Source: Streptomyces sp. NBC_01294
GTDB taxonomy: Bacteria; Actinomycetota; Actinomycetes; Streptomycetales; Streptomycetaceae
Reading direction: 5' to 3'
Length of the DNA stretch: 64,000 nucleotides
NCBI RefSeq assembly: GCF_035917235.1
Contig: NZ_CP108423.1
Span: forward strand, 4,033,001-4,097,000
Part shown: positions 1 to 7,629 of the stretch, piece by piece
How the letters are laid out: each line of letters begins with the position of its first letter
Position numbering within the stretch: position 1 is the stretch's first letter
The notes under the pieces: generated by a model
Seen by the model: only the letters and a program-made list of their open reading frames with translations
The model's database searches: none
What the model was told of the DNA's origin: nothing
Program-made: the position numbers and the translations under genes

Positions 1-847
1 GCTTGCCCTGGTGGAACCTCACCTCGGCGTGCAGCACCGACCGGCGCAGTCCCTGGGCGTGCGCCGCGTCCCGGACCACCTCGTGGACGGCGGCCACCTG
101 CTCGGGGGTCAGGGAGCTCGGCGCGTGGTGGACGTCGTCGTCGAAGGTCCCGCTCTCGACGGTGATCCGGTCCACGATGGAGCCGAGGTACACCTCGTCG
201 TCCCAGGCCAGCGCCTCGATGAGGTGCTCGTGGCCGTCGAGGTAGCCCTCGATGATGATCCCGTTCGGCCCCAGGTCCAGGCCGTCCGCCTCCATCAGCG
301 CCCAGGACATGGTCTCGATGCCCCGGGTGGCGTCCTCGAAGCGGGCGCGCATCTCCTCGGCGTCGTCGACCTTGAACACGAAGTTGCTGGCCGCGCCCAG
401 GGTCGGCTTGAGGATCAGCGGGTAGCCCAGCTCCGCGCCGGCGGCCACCGCGGCCTCGGCGTCGGGGGCGTAGCGGAAGCCGGGGTGGGCCGCGCCGCCG
501 CGCTCGTGCGCCTGGCGCATCAGCAGCTTGTTGCGGCTGGTCCGGGCGGCTTCGAACCCGATGGTCGGCAGTCCCAGCGCGTCGGCGACGACCGCGACCG
601 TGACGACCCCGGACTCCGAGAAGGTCAGGACCCCTTCGAACTCCTCCTCCGCGTGCCAGACCTTGGCGGCCGTGACGATGTCCTCGATGTGCTTGGATCC
701 GGCGATCCGGTAGCGCTCCGCGTCCCAGAAGTCCTCGGTGCCCAGGCCGTTGAGCACGTAGACCTGTGCTCCGCGGTCCTGGATCTGCTGGTAGCGGGAG
801 ACGTAGTAGGTGGCGTTCTGGCTGGCCTCGATGGCGAGCAGCTTCAT
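1..847 (-). CDS. ATP-grasp ligase, partial (C-terminus off the window)
   Basis: The start ATG is at 845-847 and the frame stays open to the left edge, so about 282 residues are visible. The N-terminus (MKLLAIEASQNATYY) resembles a pre-ATP-grasp fold. Further on come SRNKLLMRQ, YPLILKPTLGAAS (the lysine-containing ATP-binding strand of ATP-grasp enzymes) and EGYLDGHEHLIEAL. Members of this family join a carboxylate to an amine through an acyl-phosphate, as in dipeptide ligases of the BacD/DdaF type. It is the last visible gene of the leftward operon, 14 bp after the MFS gene. By inference it makes an amide bond in the product of the N-hydroxylase/cupin/MetRS-like genes. The substrate cannot be read from sequence. 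Confidence 0.8.
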   Translation of the reverse strand, partial: MKLLAIEASQNATYYVSRYQQIQDRGAQVYVLNGLGTEDFWDAERYRIAGSKHIEDIVTAAKVWHAEEEFEGVLTFSESGVVTVAVVADALGLPTIGFEAARTSRNKLLMRQAHERGGAAHPGFRYAPDAEAAVAAGAELGYPLILKPTLGAASNFVFKVDDAEEMRARFEDATRGIETMSWALMEADGLDLGPNGIIIEGYLDGHEHLIEALAWDDEVYLGSIVDRITVESGTFDDDVHHAPSSLTPEQVAAVHEVVRDAAHAQGLRRSVLHAEVRFHQGK

Positions 848-861
848 CTCCGGTTCCCCCC

Positions 862-2166
862 TCAGACCTTGGCCGGGACCGGCTCGGCGACCACGGTCTC
901 GGTGTCGGAGGCGGCGGACTCGGCGACCGGAGCGGCCTGCTCGGCGGCGGCGGCAGCCGCGACCTCGCGGTCGTGCTTGCGCAGGGAGATGACGGTGACG
1001 GTCGCGATGAGGGCCGTGAGCACGGACAGGGCGTAGAAGCCGTTGCGGACGTGGGTGGCGTCGACCAGGAGCGAGATCAGGACGACGGCCGTGGTGCCGG
1101 CCGCGAGGCCGAAGGCGTTGGTGGCGCCGAACACGAAGCCCGTGCGCTCCTCGGGCGCCGCGCTCATCAGGGCCGTACGGGCCGAGATGCGGGCCACGCA
1201 GAAGGCGATCGCCGCGAACGGGATGACGGCCATCATCGAGTAGAGGTGGATCGATTCCAGGACCAGGAGGACGGAGAAGGCGAGGTAGCCGATCAGGGCC
1301 GTCTTCAGGACGGTCGCCTTGGCGCTCAGCTTCTTGAAGGCCCACGCCGCGAACAGCGCGCCGATCCCGAACAGCGCGTCGACGATGCCGAGGTAGCCGG
1401 CGTTGGACTTGAAGCCCTCGATGACCAGGACCAGCATGATGCTGTTGCCGACGATGATCACGATGTTGCCGATGATGTAGAGCACCGCGAGGCGGGCCAG
1501 CGGGGCGCGGGCACTGGACAGCTTGGCGGCGGCGGCCGCCGCGGCCTTGGCCGCGGCCTCCGGGGCGCTGAGGACCACGTCGGCCGGACGGCGGCCCATG
1601 AAGAACAGCAGGGCGGCCGAGAGGAGGAAGGTGATGGCGTTGAAGTAGAACAGCGAGGTGGTGCCGACCCAGACGATCACCCAGCCGCCGAGGGCCGCCG
1701 AGGCGAGCGTGCCGCCCTGGATGGCGATCTCCGCGTTGCCGTTGAACTGGGCGAGCCGGGCCTCGGGGATGCGCTCCTTGATCAGGGCGTTGCTGGCCGG
1801 GAAGAAGAGCGCGGCCGAGATCGACAGGACGAAGCTGGCGACGTAGCTGACCGTGGACGGGTCACCGCCGAGGGCCAGCCAGATCGGCAGGCCGATCGCC
1901 GCGGCCGCACTGGCCAGGTCCGAGATCATCGCCAGCGTGCGGCGGTCGAAGCGGTCGGCGAGCTTGCCGAAGAAGAGGGAGAGCGCCACCTGCGGAATGG
2001 TGACGGCGATCATCAGCCAGCTGACCGCGAGCATGGTGTTCTCCTCGGAGAACACCAGGTACGAGGCGGCCGTGAGCTGGATGCCGTTGCCCAGGTTGGT
2101 GATGAACGTCGCGGGGATGAGCAGACGTTCTGCCCGATTGGGCCGGTATGGGGCGATCGTGGACAC
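862..2166 (-). CDS. MFS transporter (efflux type)
   Basis: This 434-residue protein has about 12 hydrophobic segments and an MFS-type loop (FGKLADRFDRRTLAMISDL) after the second segment. The GTG start at 2164-2166 (VSTIAPYRPNRAERLL) is preceded by GAGGAG at good spacing; the reading frame stays open further upstream, but that part overlaps the MetRS-like gene and reads as low-complexity Arg/Gly. Its neighbours are the ATP-grasp gene downstream and the MetRS-like gene 17 bp upstream, so it is in the same operon. By inference it exports the product or gives self-resistance. The C-terminus is Ala/Val-rich and probably cytoplasmic. Confidence 0.85.
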   Translation of the reverse strand: MSTIAPYRPNRAERLLIPATFITNLGNGIQLTAASYLVFSEENTMLAVSWLMIAVTIPQVALSLFFGKLADRFDRRTLAMISDLASAAAAIGLPIWLALGGDPSTVSYVASFVLSISAALFFPASNALIKERIPEARLAQFNGNAEIAIQGGTLASAALGGWVIVWVGTTSLFYFNAITFLLSAALLFFMGRRPADVVLSAPEAAAKAAAAAAAKLSSARAPLARLAVLYIIGNIVIIVGNSIMLVLVIEGFKSNAGYLGIVDALFGIGALFAAWAFKKLSAKATVLKTALIGYLAFSVLLVLESIHLYSMMAVIPFAAIAFCVARISARTALMSAAPEERTGFVFGATNAFGLAAGTTAVVLISLLVDATHVRNGFYALSVLTALIATVTVISLRKHDREVAAAAAAEQAAPVAESAASDTETVVAEPVPAKV

Positions 2167-2183
2167 AGTTGCTCCTCGGGAGG

Positions 2184-3803
2184 TCAGGCTCGGATGTCGA
2201 CCGGCACGGCCAAGGACTCGAAAGCCCCGACCTCGGTGGACAGGAGGGGGAGTCGCAGGGGAGCGACGGGGGCGGCCGCGACGGGGCCGGCCGGAAGGGT
2301 CAGGCCGACGCCGGCCCGCTCGGCACGGGCGGCGAGGTCCACGAGCAGCGGAGCGGCGCACGCGGTCAGCGTCCTGACGGCGAGGACCAGGTCCCCGAGG
2401 TCGCCCGGTACGTCCGCCGCGACGCGGTCCGCCTGCTTCAGCAGCCGGTCGAGGTGGACGACCACCAGGTCCGCGGCCCGGTGGAGGCTGAAGCTCTCCA
2501 GCTCGTAGTGGGACCGGAAGCGCTCGACGACGATCGCCGCGTGCGCGGCGCCGGTCTCGGACACCTCCAGCAGCGCGTCGGCCGGGACCGCGGCCTGCAG
2601 TTCGTCCAGGCGTCCCGCGAGCCGGTTCCACGGCTCGACCAGCCGGGAGCTCGCCAGGGTGGCGAGCGCCTCGCGGCTGAAGTTCGTACGGGAGTGCTCC
2701 GGCGCGGTGAGCGCCAGGTAGAAGCGCACCAGGTCGCGCGGCACCTCGGCCACCAGATCGGCGGCCCAGACCACGTGGCCCTTGCTCGTGGAGAACTTCT
2801 GGTTCTCCAGTTCGTAGAACTCGTTCGACACGATGGCGTGCGGCTCGACGTACCGGGCGCCGTGCGCCATCAGCAGGGCCAGGTGCGTCATTCCCCAGAA
2901 GTAGACGTTGTCGAATCCGAGGAAGTACACGAGCTCGATGCCGTGCTCGGACAGCCAGTGCTCGTCGAACCGGTCCGCGTGCTCACCGAGCTGCTCGGCC
3001 GCGTACCAGGTGCAGTACATCGAGGCGGCCATGCCCTCGGCCCAGGCGTTGAGGACCTGCCCCGGCGTCTCGGTGAACGGCGCCGGGATGCCCCATCCGG
3101 TGGGATAGGTGATCGGGAAGTCCGGCAGCGGGCGCTCCAGCGCCTCGCGGACCAGCTGCGCGGTGTGCGGCCGCAGCACGTCCCGGTGCCGGACGTAGTA
3201 GTCAGCGAGGCGGTCGCGGTACTCCTCCATCGGCAGCACGAGGATCTGCGCCTCGCGGTGCGTGACCACGGCGTCCGGGTCGACGGTGGAGCGCGGGTGC
3301 AGCAGCTCGTCGAAGTTGTTGGGGTGTCCGCAGGACTCGCACAGTCCGCCGCGGCTCTCCAGGAGGCACACCGGGCAGTCGCCGGCGACCAGGCCCTCCA
3401 TGAGGTACTCGCCGGTGGCCTCGACGTAGGGCAGGCGCACGGTCTTGAGCCGGAAGGCGCCGTCGCTGTGGAGGTCGGTGACGAAGTCGATGACGGTCTG
3501 GCGGTAGCCCTTGTCGAAGGGGGCGAAGCCGTCCACGGAGATCCCGGCCGCCTCCAGGGTGGCGCGGATCTGCGTCGCGGAGCGCAGCGCAAGCTCCTCC
3601 GGCGTCAGACCGGCGCGCGCCGCGCTGGACACCACGTAGGTCTGGCTGTCGTCGGTACCGCTGGTGAAGATCACCGGGCGGCCGGACGCCCGCAGGTAGC
3701 GTGCGTGGACGTCGCCCGCCAGGTACGGGCCCGCCAGGTGCCCGGTGTGCAGGTCCCCGTTGGGGGTCGGCGGCGGCGCGATGATGACCGTACGGCGTGT
3801 CAT
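2184..3803 (-). CDS. Methionyl-tRNA-synthetase-like enzyme, probable catalytic half of a split hydrazine synthetase
   Basis: A 539-residue class I aminoacyl-tRNA-synthetase-like protein. It keeps the HIGH-type motif (HTGH, residues 19-22), the KMSKS-type motif (KFSTSK, 336-341) and a MetRS-type zinc knuckle (C143, C146, C155, C158), so amino-acid activation with ATP should be intact. The ATG at 3801-3803 overlaps the cupin stop by 4 nt, implying coupled translation. Enzymes with a zinc cupin plus a MetRS-like domain form N-N bonds between an amino acid and an N-hydroxylated lysine or ornithine (hydrazine synthetases of s56-p1, triacsin and pyrazomycin pathways). Here the two parts are separate genes beside an N-hydroxylase. 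An extra MetRS giving drug resistance is the alternative, but the cupin coupling argues against it. Confidence 0.8.
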   Translation of the reverse strand: MTRRTVIIAPPPTPNGDLHTGHLAGPYLAGDVHARYLRASGRPVIFTSGTDDSQTYVVSSAARAGLTPEELALRSATQIRATLEAAGISVDGFAPFDKGYRQTVIDFVTDLHSDGAFRLKTVRLPYVEATGEYLMEGLVAGDCPVCLLESRGGLCESCGHPNNFDELLHPRSTVDPDAVVTHREAQILVLPMEEYRDRLADYYVRHRDVLRPHTAQLVREALERPLPDFPITYPTGWGIPAPFTETPGQVLNAWAEGMAASMYCTWYAAEQLGEHADRFDEHWLSEHGIELVYFLGFDNVYFWGMTHLALLMAHGARYVEPHAIVSNEFYELENQKFSTSKGHVVWAADLVAEVPRDLVRFYLALTAPEHSRTNFSREALATLASSRLVEPWNRLAGRLDELQAAVPADALLEVSETGAAHAAIVVERFRSHYELESFSLHRAADLVVVHLDRLLKQADRVAADVPGDLGDLVLAVRTLTACAAPLLVDLAARAERAGVGLTLPAGPVAAAPVAPLRLPLLSTEVGAFESLAVPVDIRA

Positions 3804-4168
3804 GCCTGGGCTCCTTCGTGGCGGGCTGCGAACCGCTGTGTCATGTCGAGGTCCCACCACACGCTGTACATCTCGAAGTCCTCCGCGGACTCGTTGATCA
3901 CACGGTGCTCGGAGCCGGGGGTGAAGTGGACGATGTCCCCGGTCGTGAAGGGCCTGCGGACGCCCTGCGACTCCAGGACCGCGGAGCCGGCGACGGCGAT
4001 GAAGATCTCGTACTCGTGGTGGGCGTGCGCCGTCGACGCTGTGCCGGGCCGGATCACGCACCAGGACCCCTCGAAGGGGGCGTTGAGCTCGGGCCAGGGC
4101 AGCAGGCGCTGGGCGTCCAGGCCGTTCTCGTGCGTCAGTCCGTCGCGGTCGAGTTGCTTCGTGAGCAT
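3800..4168 (-). CDS. Small cupin protein, probable partner of the MetRS-like enzyme
   Basis: A 122-residue single cupin domain. The metal-site motifs are visible: H48, H50 and E54 in AHAHHEYEIF, and H88 in GSEHRVIN after GDIVHFTPG. Its stop overlaps the start of the MetRS-like gene (ATGA), and the N-hydroxylase lies 60 bp upstream. In known hydrazine synthetases a zinc-binding cupin fused to a MetRS-like domain couples the activated amino acid to an N-hydroxy-diamino acid. By inference this protein does the same as a separate subunit. A stand-alone cupin could also be an isomerase or a regulator. GAGGAG lies somewhat far (about 12 nt) upstream of the ATG at 4166-4168. Confidence 0.8.
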   Translation of the reverse strand: MLTKQLDRDGLTHENGLDAQRLLPWPELNAPFEGSWCVIRPGTASTAHAHHEYEIFIAVAGSAVLESQGVRRPFTTGDIVHFTPGSEHRVINESAEDFEMYSVWWDLDMTQRFAARHEGAQA

Positions 4169-4228
4169 GGGGGTCGTTCTCTCCTCGTCAGGCGGGTACG
4201 GCTCGTGAGGGGGACGCGGTCGGGGTGC

Positions 4229-5542
4229 TCAGACCGCGCCGGCGAGCGCGAGCTCGCGCTCCGGGGCCGGGATCTCCACCGGTCCGGTGCCGCGGTGCGC
4301 GACGATGTCCCGGGTGATCTCGGCGGAACGGCCCGCGAGCACGCTGAGCAGCGAGTCGGCGATGCCGTGGGTGGCCTCGTTGACGCCCTGCAGGTAGCAG
4401 GCGGCGGTCGCCGGGCGGCCCAGGTCGAGCCGGTAGTGCCGGCTCACGTTGACCTCGTCGAGGCCGATCGACTCCGCGAGGGCCTTGACCGCCCACGGCA
4501 TGTCCCGGACGAAGCCGGTCCCCAGCAGCACCAGGTCGGTGCGCATCTCGCGCTCGGCGCCCGTCTTGCGGTCGGCGAGCGTGAGGACGATCTCCTCGCC
4601 GTCCATCCGCGCGGCCTTGACGTCGGTCATCGCGTGGATCGCCAGGCGCTCCTGCCCGGTGCGGCGGTCCTGGTAGAACTGCCGGTAGAGGCCGTCCAGG
4701 GTGGCGGGGGACAGGCCGCCGTAGTTGGAGCGGTACATCTCGCCGAGCAGCTGCTCGCGGGCCTCGGGCGACGCGTCGTAGAACTCGTCGATGAAGGACG
4801 TGTAGTACAGCTCGTTGGTGAACTTGCTGCTCTCGTAGCCGTTCAGGCCGATGGATCGCATGATCATGGCCGGCTTGCACTCGGGCAGGTCCCGCAGCGC
4901 GGCGCCGAACAGCTCGGCCGCGCTCTGCGCCCCGCCGATCACCGCGACGCGGTGCGGCAGGTCGGCCCGCACGCCGGCGATGCGCTGCGTGTACTGCGTG
5001 CTGTGGATGACGCGCTCCGCCGGCAGACCGTCGAACACGGCGGGGACGTGGGCGTCCCGGCCCGCGCCGATCACGAGGTAGCGGCAGCCGATGGTGTCGC
5101 CGTCGGCGAGCGTGACCAGCCAGCCGGCGATCTCGCCGTCGTCGCCCGTCTGCGCCTCGACGGCGGTGCATTCGCGGCCGTATTCGACCTGGACCGTGGC
5201 GAGTTCATCGGCGACCCACTGCAGGTACTCGGATATCTCGCTGCGGTAGGGAACGAAACTGGCCAGGTTCACGAAGGCGTCGAGGCGTTCCCGGGAATGC
5301 AGGAAGTTGACGAAGGAGAACCGGCTGCACGGGTTGCGCATGGTGACCAGGTCCTTGAGGAAGGAGACCTGGCTCAGCGCGTCGGGCAGCAGCATCCCGC
5401 GCTGCCAGACGATGTCCTGCTCACGCTCGATCAGCAGGGTGTCGCCGGCCAGCTCGGGAGCGAGCTCCTCGACGGCGACCGCCAGGGCGAGGTTCGCCGG
5501 ACCTGCACCGACTGCGAGCAGTTCGACGTTGCGATGCGCCAT
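4229..5542 (-). CDS. Lysine/ornithine N-hydroxylase (FAD, NADPH-dependent)
   Basis: 437 residues, normal length for the SidA/PvdA/IucD family. The FAD motif GAGPANLALA is at residues 12-21, the NADPH motif is VAVIGGAQSAAE, and the C-terminal FAD/substrate signature appears as DLVLLGTGF. These flavoproteins hydroxylate the side-chain amine of L-lysine or L-ornithine, usually for siderophores. No NRPS or siderophore synthetase gene is visible here; the partner genes are a cupin and a MetRS-like enzyme, so the N-hydroxy amino acid more likely feeds N-N bond formation. It is the first gene of the leftward operon, with a good GGAGG upstream of the ATG. Lysine versus ornithine preference cannot be decided by eye. 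Confidence 0.9.
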   Translation of the reverse strand: MAHRNVELLAVGAGPANLALAVAVEELAPELAGDTLLIEREQDIVWQRGMLLPDALSQVSFLKDLVTMRNPCSRFSFVNFLHSRERLDAFVNLASFVPYRSEISEYLQWVADELATVQVEYGRECTAVEAQTGDDGEIAGWLVTLADGDTIGCRYLVIGAGRDAHVPAVFDGLPAERVIHSTQYTQRIAGVRADLPHRVAVIGGAQSAAELFGAALRDLPECKPAMIMRSIGLNGYESSKFTNELYYTSFIDEFYDASPEAREQLLGEMYRSNYGGLSPATLDGLYRQFYQDRRTGQERLAIHAMTDVKAARMDGEEIVLTLADRKTGAEREMRTDLVLLGTGFVRDMPWAVKALAESIGLDEVNVSRHYRLDLGRPATAACYLQGVNEATHGIADSLLSVLAGRSAEITRDIVAHRGTGPVEIPAPERELALAGAV

Positions 5543-5880
5543 GGAAGTACCTCCAGATGGAACAGGTGGACGGGTTTGTACGGTCGTTCAGGACGGTTCT
5601 CGCCACTGTTCCCGTACTTGCGTTGGCTCCCGAAAACCGGGTGATGACCACATTCGACGGGAGCGCCCGATTGCCCGGAAGGCGTTTCGGACACGAACAA
5701 TCAACTCGGCACCGGCCCCTGGTCGGGGCATTGATTGGCCGGTGTTCTCCGGCGCTTCCGGTCAATGCGGGGCGCCATTTCCATGGGGCGCATGTGATCA
5801 GTCGTGTCACACGCATCCGGCCGGCCCGAACCATCCCTCGGGCGGCCGGGCCTCCGTCGAAACCCCATGAAGGAGCCCTC
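5543..5880. promoter_or_regulatory. Divergent promoter region between the N-hydroxylase and the dimethylargininase gene
   Basis: These 338 bp contain no convincing gene. Ribosome sites lie at both ends (GGAGG for the leftward gene, AAGGAG about 5870-5875 for the rightward one). An imperfect GC-rich inverted repeat at about 5817-5849 (CCGGCCGGCCCGA against TCGGGCGGCCGG) sits just before the right-hand ribosome site and could fold in the mRNA leader. I could not assign -10/-35 boxes with confidence. Confidence 0.5.
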
Positions 5881-6747
5881 GTGCCGCTCACCGAGCCCAT
5901 CACCCCTGCCGGCGCTCTCTACCGTTCCGACAGCCCCACCCGGGTCGCCACCCGCCGCCGTCTGCTGATGTGCCGGCCCCGGCACTACGACGTCACGTAC
6001 TCGATCAACCCGTGGATGAACCCGCAGCACGGCACGGACAACGCGCTCGCCGTCAGCCAGTGGGAGGGGCTGCGCGACCTGTACCTCGAACTCGGCCACG
6101 TCGTCGAGGAGATCGACCCCATCGAGGGCCTGCCCGACATGGTGTTCGCGGCCAACGGCGCCACCGTCGTCGACGGCAAGGTCTACGGCGCCCGCTTCCG
6201 GCACGCGGAACGCACCGCGGAGGGGCCCGCGTACCTGAGATGGCTGGAGGGCCGCGGCTACAAGGACACGCTGTGGCCCGAGTACGTCAACGAGGGCGAG
6301 GGCGACATCCTCACCGTCGGCCGCCGCCTGCTGGCCGGCACCGGCTTCCGCACCGACCCGCGCTCACACGCGGAGGCCCAGGAGTTCTTCGGCCTCCCGG
6401 TCACCTCGCTGACCCTGGTGAACCCGGACTACTACCACCTGGACACGGCGCTCTCCGTGCTGTCGGACGACGAGATCATGTACTACCCGGCGGCCTTCTC
6501 CCAGGGCAGCCAGGCCGTCCTGCGCGCCATGTTCCCCAACGCCGTCCTGGCCTGCGCCGAGGACGCCGCCGTCTTCGGGCTCAACGCCTTCTCCGACGGC
6601 CGCCACGTGCTCCTGCCCGCCGCGGCCACCGGCCTGCACGCCAAACTGCGGGCGCGGGGCTTCGAGCCGATCGGGGTCGAGCTCTCCGAACTGCTCAAGG
6701 CCGGCGGCAGCGTCAAGTGCTGCACGCTGGAGCTGCGCGACCGCTGA
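5881..6747 (+). CDS. ddaH: Dimethylarginine dimethylaminohydrolase / amidinotransferase-superfamily protein
   Basis: 288 residues, starting at GTG 5881 with AAGGAG upstream. The guanidine-modifying fold shows the expected acid cluster (EGEGD, about residues 138-142), the catalytic His in DYYHLDTAL (H186) and C-terminal KCC (C280/C281) supplying the nucleophile. DDAH-type enzymes hydrolyse N-methylated arginines to citrulline; relatives are arginine deiminases and ornithine- or citrulline-linked enzymes. It is divergent from the N-hydroxylase operon and ends at a terminator before tRNA-Ala. It may supply or modify an amino-acid precursor for that operon, or be an unrelated catabolic gene; position alone cannot decide. 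Confidence 0.85.
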   Translation: MPLTEPITPAGALYRSDSPTRVATRRRLLMCRPRHYDVTYSINPWMNPQHGTDNALAVSQWEGLRDLYLELGHVVEEIDPIEGLPDMVFAANGATVVDGKVYGARFRHAERTAEGPAYLRWLEGRGYKDTLWPEYVNEGEGDILTVGRRLLAGTGFRTDPRSHAEAQEFFGLPVTSLTLVNPDYYHLDTALSVLSDDEIMYYPAAFSQGSQAVLRAMFPNAVLACAEDAAVFGLNAFSDGRHVLLPAAATGLHAKLRARGFEPIGVELSELLKAGGSVKCCTLELRDR

Positions 6748-6757
6748 GCAAGAAAAA

Positions 6758-6796
6758 AGACCCTCCTGACCGCGTTTCCGCAGGTCAGGAGGGTCT
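6758..6796. terminator. Hairpin terminator between ddaH and tRNA-Ala
   Basis: A perfect 14-bp stem (AGACCCTCCTGACC at 6758-6771 with its complement at 6783-6796) and 11-nt loop. On the minus strand it is followed by a T-run (A-run 6753-6758 on +), so it is a classical terminator for tRNA-Ala; it may also stop ddaH. Confidence 0.85.
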
Positions 6797-6802
6797 TGCA
6801 TG

Positions 6803-6875
6803 TGGAGCCTAGGAGATTCGAACTCCTGACATCTGCCTTGCAAAGGCAGCGCTCTACCAACTGAGCTAAGGCCCC
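6803..6875 (-). tRNA. tRNA-Ala (anticodon TGC)
   Basis: 73 nt folding as a cloverleaf: acceptor GGGGCCT/AGGCTCC with the alanine identity pair G3:U70, D-arm TAGCTCAGTTGGTAGAGC, anticodon loop CTTTGCAAG giving TGC, T-arm with GTTCGAATC, discriminator A. CCA is not encoded. Its 3' end faces the N-hydroxylase/MetRS-like gene region. Confidence 0.97.
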
Positions 6876-6903
6876 GTGGAACTGGACGCACCTCTCCCTC
6901 GCG

Positions 6904-6991
6904 GGAGAGTGGTCGTTCCGCAGAACAGAGTACCGGGTGTACCCCCTCATCTCGCAAAATGATAGGGACTCCCGCCGTGCGACCACTCTCC
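6904..6991. repeat. 12-bp inverted repeat upstream of the HTH gene
   Basis: GGAGAGTGGTCG (6904-6915) recurs as its exact reverse complement at 6980-6991, 64 bp apart, in the leader of the helix-turn-helix gene. The left arm is also part of a small hairpin (CTCTCCC tcgc GGGAGAG). It could be a looping operator for the HTH protein or chance; function unknown. Confidence 0.5.
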
Positions 6992-7036
6992 GTAAGATGC
7001 TCGCGAGGTTCGCACCAGCGAAGGGGAGTAGTAAGA

Positions 7037-7585
7037 GTGGACGCAGTACAGCAAGAGGCCACGGCCAGAGCCAGAGAGCTTCAGCGCAGCTGGTACGGGG
7101 AGCCGCTGGGAGCGCTCTTCCGCCGGCTCATAGATGACCTCGGTTTGAACCAGGCCCGCCTCGCTGCCGTCCTCGGACTGTCGGCGCCCATGCTGTCCCA
7201 GCTGATGAGCGGCCAGCGTGCCAAGATCGGCAACCCGGCCGTGGTGCAGCGCGTCCAGGCCCTCCAGGACCTCGCCGGCCAGGTGGCCGACGGAAGCGTC
7301 AGCGCGGCGGAGGCCACCGACCGGATGGACGAGATCAAGAAGACCCAGGGAGGCTCCGTCCTCAGCAACAGCGGCCAGACCACCACCAGCTCCGGCGCAC
7401 CCACGGTCAAGCGGGTCGTCCGCGAGATCCAGTCGCTGCTGCGCTCGGTCTCCGCGGCCGGCGACATCATCGACGCGGCGAACACCCTCGCCCCCAGCCA
7501 CCCGGAACTGGCAGAGTTCCTCCGGGTGTACGGCGCGGGCCGCACCGCCGACGCGGTGGCGCACTACGAGGCCCACCAGAACTGA
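7037..7585 (+). CDS. Helix-turn-helix DNA-binding protein
   Basis: 182 residues from GTG 7037 (VDAVQQEATARARELQ), preceded by a GGGGAG. The segment NQARLAAVLGLSAPMLSQLMSGQRAKIGNP (about 40-70) is an XRE/phage-repressor-like HTH. The C-terminal part (VKRVVREIQSLLRSVSAAGDIIDAANTLAPSHPELAEFLRVYGAGRT) is helical and may dimerise. It sits 44 bp upstream of the protein kinase gene in the same direction, so the two are probably cotranscribed. Target genes are unknown; an inverted repeat in its own leader is a candidate operator. Confidence 0.85.
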   Translation: MDAVQQEATARARELQRSWYGEPLGALFRRLIDDLGLNQARLAAVLGLSAPMLSQLMSGQRAKIGNPAVVQRVQALQDLAGQVADGSVSAAEATDRMDEIKKTQGGSVLSNSGQTTTSSGAPTVKRVVREIQSLLRSVSAAGDIIDAANTLAPSHPELAEFLRVYGAGRTADAVAHYEAHQN

Positions 7586-7629
7586 CACGTACGAGGGCGG
7601 ACGACGGGTGACGGGGGACGGGCACAGCG

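Noticed and set aside
5543..5880. Antisense and leader reading frames in the hydroxylase-ddaH gap
   Set aside because: They have no domain, no good ribosome site and overlap the divergent promoter region.
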